Assembly (NCBI GenBank): GCA_039027855.1
Contig: JBCCJI010000015.1
Coordinates: 31,802-95,801 of the forward strand
DNA length: 64,000 nucleotides
Direction: 5' to 3'
From: Thermohalobaculum sp039027855
GTDB taxonomy: Bacteria > Pseudomonadota > Alphaproteobacteria > Rhodobacterales > Rhodobacteraceae
The translations under genes were made by a program, and so were the position numbers. The notes below the pieces were generated by a model that was not told the DNA's origin, did no database searches, and was given only the letters and a program-made list of their open reading frames with translations. This document shows positions 52,572 through 60,044 of the stretch, in pieces; position 1 is the stretch's first letter, and each line of letters opens with the position of its first letter.

Positions 52572-53630
52572 TCAGCGGGCCAGGAAGCGGGTCCAGACCT
52601 CCTGCATCGCGGCATCAAGCTCGGCATCCGGCGCCGGATAGAGCTGCGCGCGCGCCAGGAAATCCGCCTGCTGATCCCAGCGAAGCGCCGATTTTTGCGT
52701 GTCGGTCATCACGGCGCCCGCCGCGCTGTTGGCCGGCATGGCCCAATAGCATGCCGAGGTCGCCAGCGCCGCCTGACCTTCGGGCGAGAGCACGTGTTTG
52801 ACGAACTCAAGCGCCAGCTCCGGCTCTTCGCTGTCGGCAAAGACACCGATCGACTGCGACCAGCGCACGGCACCCTGCTCGGGTATCATCCAATCGAGCT
52901 CGGGGATCTCGGCGGTCAGGCCCGCGGTGACCCATTCGCCGCCGCCGAACAGGATGTCGACCTCGCCGGTGGCGATGGCCGTCTGGCTCGCCACGACCTC
53001 ACCGACCGAGGAGGCATTGTCCTTGAGCGCCAGCAGCGCCTCTTCGATGGCGGGCAGATCGTCCATCGAGATCTCGGCCGTGGGGATGCCAAGGCCCATG
53101 GCGACGAGGCCCATCACCGGCAGATAGTAGTCATAGACCGCCATGCTGCCCGGCGTGCTGCCCCAAAGCGCGGTCATGTCCGAGAGCGCGTCGGCGCCCA
53201 CGGCGCTCGAATTGAAGCTGATGGTGTTGTAGCCGAATTTTTCGGTGATCGCGTAGGTCTGGCCGTCGATCACCTGGGTCTCATCCAGCACAATCTCGGG
53301 GAATAGCGTGTCATAGGGCAGCGCGTCGCGCGGCAGCGGCGCGAGGATCCCGGCCGAGACGGCGCGCGGCACGTCGATGCCGTCGATCACCAGCACGTCC
53401 CAGTCGCCCGGCTGCGATTGCTCGATGATCGAAAGGGCGGCGCCGGTGCCCTCGTACTCCTTCAGATTGACCGTGACGTCGTGCTTTTCCTCGAACGGCT
53501 TGATCAGCGCGTCGTCGGCATGGTCGCACCAGATCAGGGCGTTCAGCTCGCGCGCCTCGGCCGCTGGCGCCAAGGCTGCGATGGCGAGCGTTGAGACGGT
53601 CAGCGCGAGGGCGCGGTGCAGCGTGGTCAT
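52572..53630 (-). CDS. Spermidine/putrescine-type periplasmic binding protein (PotD-like)
   Basis: A 352-residue extracellular solute-binding protein with a signal peptide (MTTLHRALALTVSTLAIAAL, cleavage near AEA-RE). The mature start ELNALIWCDHADDALIKPFE resembles PotD/PotF. Acidic residues in the pocket would suit an amine ligand. The dehydrogenase 104 bases upstream on the same strand suggests that the ligand may be an N-methylated amine or amino acid rather than a simple polyamine; this is inference. Confidence 0.87.
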   Translation of the reverse strand: MTTLHRALALTVSTLAIAALAPAAEARELNALIWCDHADDALIKPFEEKHDVTVNLKEYEGTGAALSIIEQSQPGDWDVLVIDGIDVPRAVSAGILAPLPRDALPYDTLFPEIVLDETQVIDGQTYAITEKFGYNTISFNSSAVGADALSDMTALWGSTPGSMAVYDYYLPVMGLVAMGLGIPTAEISMDDLPAIEEALLALKDNASSVGEVVASQTAIATGEVDILFGGGEWVTAGLTAEIPELDWMIPEQGAVRWSQSIGVFADSEEPELALEFVKHVLSPEGQAALATSACYWAMPANSAAGAVMTDTQKSALRWDQQADFLARAQLYPAPDAELDAAMQEVWTRFLAR

Positions 53631-53734
53631 CGGTCTCTCCCTGATAGCCGTAGGCTGCAGAGGCTAGACCACTCGGACGGGTGCGCCATGCGATCGTTGC
53701 TGCGCCGTGTTTCGCGTGGCGGGAATTGCCGGCC

Positions 53735-56221
53735 TCAGGCGCGCATCCGTCCTCCGTTAGGATCGTAGAGCGGCGCGCCCTGTACCGTGGCGGGAACGGG
53801 GTGGCCGAGGATTTCGACCTCGACCGGTTGCCCGCCGGCGGCCAGGTCGCGGGGCAGATAGCCCATGGCGACCGATCGCCCGACATGATGGGCGTAGCCG
53901 CCCGAGGAGACGTAGCCGACCGCGGCGCCGTCCTTCAGGATCGCCTCGTCGGCGACGACGTCGATGCTCTCACCGTCGATGCGCGGATCGTCGAGCAGCA
54001 GGGTCACCAGGCGCTTTTCCGGGCCGCTCGCCCGCTCTGCCTCGGCGGCGGCGCGGCCGACGAACTCCTTATCCCAGTGGATAAAGGCGTCGAGCCCGCT
54101 TTCGGCGGCGGTGAAATCGGGTCGATAGTCCGCGCCCCAGACGCCCCAGGATTTCTCGAGCCTCAGCGACATCAGTGCCCGCGCGCCGTACCATGCCAGG
54201 CCGAGACCCTCGCCCGCGCGCTCCAGCGCCTCGGCCAGCGCGATCTGGTATTGGGGCGCTACGTAGATCTCATAGCCAAGCTCGCCCGAGAAGCTGAGGC
54301 GCGAGACGATGGCGGGCACGCCGCCGATGCTCATCCGGCGGATATCGCGGAAGCGGAACGCCTTGGCCGAGACGTCGGCGCGGGTCAGACGCTGAAGCAG
54401 AGCGCGGGCGTTCGGGCCCGACAGAGCGATGCCATGCAAGGCGTCGGAGAGGTTGTCATAGCGGACGCCCGGGCGGAGCCGCGCCTCGAACCAGCGGCGA
54501 TGGGCCTCCTGCATCGCGCCCGAGCCGAACAGCATGAAATGATCCTCGGCCAGGCAGGCCACGGTCAGGTCGCCATAGAGCTTGCCCTTGTCCGTCAGCA
54601 TTGGCGTTAGGCTGAGTCGCCCCGGCGTCGGCACGCGGCCCGCCAGAATGTGGTCGAGGAAGGCGCGCGCCCCGGGGCCGCGGAAGGCATGCTTGGCGAA
54701 ATTCGCGATCTCGATCATGCCGACGGCGTTGCGCACGGTGGCGACCTCGCGCGCGACATAGCCGTGGGCGCGCGAGCGGCGGAAGGTCGGGTCCTCATGC
54801 GCATCGGCCGGGCCGTCGCCAAACCACAGCGCGTGTTCCAGGCCGAAGACCTGATCCATGACTGCGCCCTTTGCGACCAGCCGATCATGCAGCGCCGTGG
54901 TCTTCTGCCGCCGGCCCTTGGGCAGGGTCTCGTTTGGGAAGGTCATGACGAAACGGCGCTCGTAGTTCTCGGCCGACTTCATGGCGCCCCAGTCGGCGGT
55001 TGCGAATTCGCCGAAGCGGGCGACATCCATCGCCCAGACGTCGATCGAAGGCTCGCCGTCGATCATCCACTCCGCCATGGTCAGGCCGACGCCGCCGCCC
55101 TGGCAGAACCCGGCCATGACGCCGACCGCGACCCAGTAATTGCGCATCCCCGGCACCGGGCCGATCAGCGGGTTGCCGTCCGGGCCAAAGGTGAAGGGGC
55201 CGTTGATGATGTCCTTAATCCCGGCCTGCCCGATGGCGGGGATGCGCTCAAAGCTCATCTCCAGCCGGTCGGCGATGCGGTCCAGATCGGGGTTCAGGAG
55301 TTCGTGCCCGAAATCGAGCGGCGTGCCGCCCGGCGCCCAGGGGGTCGATTTCGGCTCATAAGTGCCGAGCAGCATGCCGGTGCGTTCCTGGCGGAAATAA
55401 ATGTTCGCCTCGTAATCGATGCCGGCGGGCAGGCGGCCGGCGCCGCCCGATCCCATACGCTCGGCAATCGCAGGGATCTCTTCGGTGATCAGGTAATGGT
55501 GCTCCATCGGCTGGACTGGCAGCTCGACGCCCGACAGCCGGCCGACCTCACGCGCCCAAAGGCCGCCGCAGTTCACGATGATCTCGGCATGCACCGTGCC
55601 GCGCGGGGTGACGACATCCCAGGTGCCGTCGGGGCGCTGGTTGGTCTCGTTCACCGGGGTGTGGGTTAGGTAGCGCGCGCCATGCACCTTGGCCGATTTA
55701 GCAAAGGCATAGGTTGCGCCTGAGGGGTCGAGATCGCCGTCGAGATCGTCCCAAAGTGCCGCGAAATAGTGCTTGGGGTCGATCAGCGGATGGCGGCGCG
55801 CGACCTCCTCGGGGCTGATGAACTCCTGATCGAGGCCCATATAGCGCGCCTTCGACCGCTCACGCTTCAGGTAGTCGTACCACTCACGGGTCGAGGCGAG
55901 ATAGAAGCCGCCGGTCGAATGCAGCCCGACCGAATGGCCCGAGGTCTCCTCGATCTCCCTGTAGAGATTGATCGTGTAGCCCTGCAGTCGGCTGATGTTC
56001 GGATCGCTCGAGATCGTGTGGATCTGTCCGGCGGCATGCCATGACGAGCCTGAGGTCAGTTCCGAGCGCTCCAGCAGCAGCACGTCCTTCCAGCCGAACT
56101 TGGCCAGATGGAACAGGATCGAGCAGCCGACGACGCCGCCGCCGATCACGACGACCTTGGCGTGGCTCGGCACGCTGCGGCCGGCGTTGGTTTCAGGCTC
56201 GGGGATTTGGATCTCTGGCAT
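53735..56221 (-). CDS. FAD-dependent dimethylglycine/sarcosine dehydrogenase-like protein with GcvT domain (copy 2)
   Basis: An 828-residue DAO-GcvT fusion. The dinucleotide-binding motif is VVVIGGGVVGCSILFHL, and SGSSWHAAG places the predicted covalent FAD histidine at H62. The folate-binding half includes LTPMLTDKGKLYGDLTVACL and FSGELGYEIYVAP. Such enzymes demethylate dimethylglycine or sarcosine-type substrates and load C1 units on tetrahydrofolate. The start at 56221 is in line with family N-termini; an extension to 56413 would run through the divergent control region. It sits upstream of the Pot-type transporter and opposite a LysR gene that probably controls it. Confidence 0.9.
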   Translation of the reverse strand: MPEIQIPEPETNAGRSVPSHAKVVVIGGGVVGCSILFHLAKFGWKDVLLLERSELTSGSSWHAAGQIHTISSDPNISRLQGYTINLYREIEETSGHSVGLHSTGGFYLASTREWYDYLKRERSKARYMGLDQEFISPEEVARRHPLIDPKHYFAALWDDLDGDLDPSGATYAFAKSAKVHGARYLTHTPVNETNQRPDGTWDVVTPRGTVHAEIIVNCGGLWAREVGRLSGVELPVQPMEHHYLITEEIPAIAERMGSGGAGRLPAGIDYEANIYFRQERTGMLLGTYEPKSTPWAPGGTPLDFGHELLNPDLDRIADRLEMSFERIPAIGQAGIKDIINGPFTFGPDGNPLIGPVPGMRNYWVAVGVMAGFCQGGGVGLTMAEWMIDGEPSIDVWAMDVARFGEFATADWGAMKSAENYERRFVMTFPNETLPKGRRQKTTALHDRLVAKGAVMDQVFGLEHALWFGDGPADAHEDPTFRRSRAHGYVAREVATVRNAVGMIEIANFAKHAFRGPGARAFLDHILAGRVPTPGRLSLTPMLTDKGKLYGDLTVACLAEDHFMLFGSGAMQEAHRRWFEARLRPGVRYDNLSDALHGIALSGPNARALLQRLTRADVSAKAFRFRDIRRMSIGGVPAIVSRLSFSGELGYEIYVAPQYQIALAEALERAGEGLGLAWYGARALMSLRLEKSWGVWGADYRPDFTAAESGLDAFIHWDKEFVGRAAAEAERASGPEKRLVTLLLDDPRIDGESIDVVADEAILKDGAAVGYVSSGGYAHHVGRSVAMGYLPRDLAAGGQPVEVEILGHPVPATVQGAPLYDPNGGRMRA

Positions 56222-56318
56222 CGTGATGCTCCGAGGCAGGTGCGGCCTAAGGGCTCTTCTGGGGAGTATGTTACCCGGCAAGGGCGTTCGCTGTGACCGT
56301 TGAAACCTTTGTGTGTTT

Positions 56319-56337
56319 GCATAAGCTGGAATTATGC
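56319..56337. promoter_or_regulatory. LysR-type operator overlapping the regulator's own start codon
   Basis: GCATAA (56319-56324) and TTATGC (56332-56337) are separated by 7 bases, a dyad of the size used by LysR proteins. The right arm contains the ATG (56334) of the LysR gene, so binding would block its own expression while regulating the divergent dehydrogenase gene. Confidence 0.55.
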
Positions 56338-57269
56338 GAAAGCTCCTCCGCCAGGTCGGATCGCTGCACCATCTTGCCGTCTTCGAGGCCGCGGCGCGGC
56401 ATGGCTCCTTCACGCGCGCGGCGGCGGCGCTGAATGTCAGTCAGCCCGCCGTCAGCCAGGCGGTGCGTCAGCTCGAGCGCGATGTGGGTGTCGCGCTGTT
56501 CCAACGCCGCCACCGCTCCATCACGCTGACCGATGCGGGCGCATTGCTGCTGCATGACGTGGCCGAGGGGTTCTCACGGCTGGAGGCGACGCTCGATCAC
56601 CTTGGCCGTCTGGCGGTCACGCGCCACGTGGCGCTGTCGGTGTCGACAGCCTTCGCCAATCACTGGATGGTGCCGCGATTGGGCGATTTTCACGCGCGCC
56701 ATCCGGGTATCGACCTCCGTCTACAGACTACCGACAAAGAGCTGGATCTGGCGCAGGAGGGGATCGCGCTGGGCATGCGCCGCGGCGATGGGCGCTGGGC
56801 GGGTTATGAAGCCGGGCTGGTGGCACATGAACGGCTGATCGCGGTGGCAAGCCCCGGCTGGTTGGCCGCGCATGGCCCGGTCGCCGACCCCGTGGCCCTG
56901 ACTGCGATGCCGCTTATCCACCTCGAAGAGCCCTTTCGGCCTCGCCCGACATGGGCCGACTGGTTCGCGGGCTTCGGCATCGGCTGGCGCGACCGGGGCG
57001 GCGGGTTGAGGCTCAATGACTATGCGTTGGTGCTGCAGGCCGCGATGGCGGGGGAAGGCGTCGCCATGGGCTATACCCATGTGGTCGACCGGCTGATGGC
57101 ACAGGGCCTGCTCGCCCCCCTTGGCCCCTGGGCATGGGAGAGCGGGGTTGGCCACTGGCTCATCTGGTCCGACCGCACACCGCTCTCTGAAAGTGCCGAG
57201 ACCGTTCGTGACTGGCTCCTGGCCGAGGCCGGCACCGCCCCCGACCAGCCGGTAGCGCCGTCAGGATAA
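56334..57269 (+). CDS. LysR family transcriptional regulator (GcvA-like)
   Basis: A 311-residue regulator with an N-terminal helix-turn-helix (SLHHLAVFEAAARHGSFTRA and NVSQPAVSQAVRQLE, residues 10-55) and a C-terminal ligand domain that resembles GcvA (VSTAFANHWMVPRLGDFH; LAQEGIALGMRRGDG). Divergence from the GcvT-domain dehydrogenase suggests that it regulates demethylation and C1 flow. It overlaps the convergent sulfotransferase gene by 9 bases at the 3' end. Confidence 0.9.
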   Translation: MRKLLRQVGSLHHLAVFEAAARHGSFTRAAAALNVSQPAVSQAVRQLERDVGVALFQRRHRSITLTDAGALLLHDVAEGFSRLEATLDHLGRLAVTRHVALSVSTAFANHWMVPRLGDFHARHPGIDLRLQTTDKELDLAQEGIALGMRRGDGRWAGYEAGLVAHERLIAVASPGWLAAHGPVADPVALTAMPLIHLEEPFRPRPTWADWFAGFGIGWRDRGGGLRLNDYALVLQAAMAGEGVAMGYTHVVDRLMAQGLLAPLGPWAWESGVGHWLIWSDRTPLSESAETVRDWLLAEAGTAPDQPVAPSG

Positions 57270-57992
57270 GGCGTAGGCGACCGAGCGGCGCAGGCCGCCG
57301 GCCATCGCCACCAGCTCATCATAGTTCTCGACGACCGAGGCGATGTCATCGGGCGTATGCTTAGCGTAGTAGTCGGGCACGTCCTGATAGGACAGACCCA
57401 CGAAATCGCAGATCCGGCCGAGGGCTGCGGTCTTGTTGGCTGTCAATTCCTCATAGGACATCGAGATCTTTGGCAGCGGTAGACGCGCGATGAAATCGTC
57501 GATCCGGCGTTCCTGCTCGTTGAAGATGTGCAGCCAGTGGCGGAAGGCCTTTTCCTCGATTCGGATCCGGCCCACCGCCTTGTCGGCGCCGCCGGCCTCA
57601 ATGTTGAAGATGCCATGCTCGCGGTTTAGATGGGCGGCCCGCTCGGCGGAGACGATCTGGCGGAAAATGCTCTCACGGTAGAGCCGGATCACGCGGACGT
57701 CGTGTTCGGCCAGATGCGTGCCGAAAGCGTCGATATCGGCGACCGAGCGGTACTTGGTCTTGTAGCCGGACATGACGACGGGCGCCTCTTCACTTTCTCC
57801 GTCGAAGCGGCGGGTGAACCAGCTGGCGCTCCAGTCGCGTTGCGCCGCCCATCCCCTGTCCTGGATCTCGGCGAGGTACTCACCTTCGAAACGGGTGTCG
57901 CCGCGCTGATCGAACAGTTTTGTCAGGTGGCTGCTGCCGCAGCGCCCCTCGAACAGGATGACGACGTTCTTGCGCAAGATGCGGTCGGTCAT
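57261..57992 (-). CDS. Sulfotransferase family protein
   Basis: A 243-residue protein with the PAPS-binding loop VILFEGRCGSSHLTKLF (residues 11-27) and a downstream 3'-phosphate-binding segment VIRLYRESIFRQIVSAERA. The C-terminal YEELTANKTAALGRICDFVG is also typical. It would transfer sulfate to a glycan or other acceptor. The start at 57992 has GGAGAA upstream; longer starts at 58010 and 58130 are less likely. The following genes encode glycan-related proteins, so a polysaccharide or glycoprotein acceptor is plausible. Confidence 0.85.
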   Translation of the reverse strand: MTDRILRKNVVILFEGRCGSSHLTKLFDQRGDTRFEGEYLAEIQDRGWAAQRDWSASWFTRRFDGESEEAPVVMSGYKTKYRSVADIDAFGTHLAEHDVRVIRLYRESIFRQIVSAERAAHLNREHGIFNIEAGGADKAVGRIRIEEKAFRHWLHIFNEQERRIDDFIARLPLPKISMSYEELTANKTAALGRICDFVGLSYQDVPDYYAKHTPDDIASVVENYDELVAMAGGLRRSVAYALS

Positions 57993-58065
57993 ATCGGTTC
58001 TCCGGACCATCGGGATGGCGTTGGCCGCGCGCGGCGCGACAGAGCCGTTTCTGTGGCGATCCTCG

Positions 58066-58977
58066 TCACTTCGGCGCATTCCAAAGTGCGAGGGCGCCGG
58101 TGATCTGGCCGAGGCAAAGCGCTGTCTCACGCTCGATCTCCGCCATCAGTGCCGCCGTGTCGGTGTCTGTGTCCTGATCCCAAAGCGCATCGCACGCGGC
58201 CGTGAAATGGGTGATCGCACCCACATGGTCGCGACGGATCTTGGCAAGGTGGCCGAGTTGTAGCGCTGCGACGGCACGAACTCGTGGGGCCTGGCCGGCG
58301 GCCCAGGCGGCAAACCTGGCATAGTGGGCCGCGGCCTCCTCCAGCCTGCCGAGTTCTTTCGCCATGTTACCGAGGATGCCCGTCAGATCGGTGCAACCAT
58401 CCCCTTCAACCAGTGTGCTCAACGCTGCGTGCGCAGCGGCGAAGTCGCCAGTGTCAGTGAGGGCCAGCGCCGCGCGGCGCCGTTCCTCTAGCAAGGCGCG
58501 GTCGATGGCCTCGATCTCGCGTCTCGCATCCTCGGCGACGGTGTCGTCGGCGCCCGATCGGGCACTGGCTGCTTGATACCACGCCCGTGCCGACATCCGA
58601 TCACCCCTGACCCGGGCCAGATGGCCGAGCTGCAGATGGATGTCGGCATCTTCGGGCGCGGTGCGCAGAAAGGCGTGGTACGCTGCCTCTGCCCCCTCGA
58701 GATCTCCGCTTTCCTTGAGCGCGTGACCGAGTTGCACTTGAAGTTCGGCGCGCTCCGGCTCTTGCTCGAGCAGGTTACGATAAAGATTGGCCGCCTTTTG
58801 CCAATCTCCCGCGTGCGCGGCCGCTGCGGCCCTCGCCTGAAGCGTTTCCGCCGTCCCCGCAACCGGTTCCAGGATCGCCGCCGCCTTCAGCGCGGTAGGG
58901 GCAGGGGTAGGGCTGGCGCGGAGGTGGCGGCCAGTGGTCACCTCCCTGCAGTCGGGCATCGACGCTGCCAGCGTCAT
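58066..58977 (-). CDS. TPR repeat protein
   Basis: A 303-residue helical protein with at least three clear tetratricopeptide repeats between about residues 48 and 150 (WQKAANLYRNLLEQEPERAE, DLEGAEAAYHAFLRTAPEDA, RMSARAWYQAASA) and weaker ones to 280. TPR proteins act as scaffolds; in glycan loci they often accompany glycosyl- or sulfotransferases. The first 30 residues are not conserved in pattern. Its ATG overlaps the upstream gene's stop (ATGA). Confidence 0.8.
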   Translation of the reverse strand: MTLAASMPDCREVTTGRHLRASPTPAPTALKAAAILEPVAGTAETLQARAAAAAHAGDWQKAANLYRNLLEQEPERAELQVQLGHALKESGDLEGAEAAYHAFLRTAPEDADIHLQLGHLARVRGDRMSARAWYQAASARSGADDTVAEDARREIEAIDRALLEERRRAALALTDTGDFAAAHAALSTLVEGDGCTDLTGILGNMAKELGRLEEAAAHYARFAAWAAGQAPRVRAVAALQLGHLAKIRRDHVGAITHFTAACDALWDQDTDTDTAALMAEIERETALCLGQITGALALWNAPK

Positions 58978-60044
58978 CCTGCCCGCTCCAGCATCAATGC
59001 GCGTGGTCTTAGGCGATGTAGCGGGCCTGCCTGCTCCGGCTTGCGCAGCCTGATCTCGATGAAATGGTGAAAGGGAGCCACGTCAAACCCGACCGTCATG
59101 CAGGCCGGTCCCACGAGATCCAGCGCCAGCAGGCTGTCGAGGCCCGAATTGGCCACGATGTCGAGATGGATCGACGCGCCCTCAGGTTGCAAGAGGTCGA
59201 TGATCATGTTCCAGCGACCGGGTTCGAGCCCGCGTTTCGGTCCGGTCAAGACCCAGCCGGCCCGCACCTTTGGAAACTCCTTCTCCGTGTCCAGGCCCGG
59301 GCAGGAGATGCCGCTTCCGAGGATCAGACCGAGCCCTGCCGCCTCGCGCGCGATGACGATGCGCCGTCCGACTCCGCGTTCGGCCAGGGTGGCGGCAGTC
59401 GGCCTTTCGGGCTCGGCCGGTCCGTTGTGCTGGGCCCCGTCACCCGGACGGGCCGCGGGCGCGTGGATCCACCCTTGGCTCGCTCCTTGAGTGGCGCCTT
59501 GTCTAGGCGACAGTAACGTCTCGGCCGGCGTGGTCATCATCGTGTCGGACAGCCGGCAATCAGCGCCGAGCGCCGCGACGCGGCGGATCAGGCCTGCGCG
59601 GTCGATCGCGCCGACGCGCAGGTCGAATTCAGCCTCAAGCGCCTCAATGGGAGAGGGGCGGCGGCCGAGCAGTTGTTGATGCAGTTCAGCGACGAATTGG
59701 CGGTCGTCATCGGGCGCATAGCGCGCCATTAGATCCGTGATCACAAACCGATCCCAGTCCCGTCCGAAGGCAGCGGCCGGAGAAGCGGTGGGTGCACGAT
59801 CGCCGAGCAGCGCCCGCGCCACTTCGAGGCGCGGCCTGCCGGCACGCAGCGCTGCGACAAGGCGTGCTTGGTCCGCGCCGTCGCTGGTCCTCGCCACCGC
59901 GCCTCCTCCTCCCGACGCGGCAAGCGTGGCACAGCGTGTCACGAAGGCCTCGGGCCCCAGGAGGAAATCGGCTGGGCCGAGCGCTTCGACCGACGGCATT
60001 GCCATGGCCGCGTCGTTTGGCAGGTCTTGGGTGTCAGGCAGCAT
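58974..60044 (-). CDS. Protein with DUF4214-like and C-terminal beta-rich region
   Basis: A 356-residue protein. Residues 116-158 (QFVAELHQQLLGRRPSPIEA ... RAGLIRRVA) match the DUF4214 pattern, helical repeats often attached to glycosyltransferases and secreted proteins. Residues about 255-350 are beta-rich, with WVLTGPKRGLEPGRWNMIID, like carbohydrate-associated domains. A Gln/Gly/Ala-rich linker (about 178-215) joins the two. It overlaps the TPR gene by 4 bases and the glycosyltransferase gene by 11, so the three are tightly co-translated. Function is inferred only from context: surface glycan assembly. Confidence 0.65.
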   Translation of the reverse strand: MLPDTQDLPNDAAMAMPSVEALGPADFLLGPEAFVTRCATLAASGGGGAVARTSDGADQARLVAALRAGRPRLEVARALLGDRAPTASPAAAFGRDWDRFVITDLMARYAPDDDRQFVAELHQQLLGRRPSPIEALEAEFDLRVGAIDRAGLIRRVAALGADCRLSDTMMTTPAETLLSPRQGATQGASQGWIHAPAARPGDGAQHNGPAEPERPTAATLAERGVGRRIVIAREAAGLGLILGSGISCPGLDTEKEFPKVRAGWVLTGPKRGLEPGRWNMIIDLLQPEGASIHLDIVANSGLDSLLALDLVGPACMTVGFDVAPFHHFIEIRLRKPEQAGPLHRLRPRALMLERAG

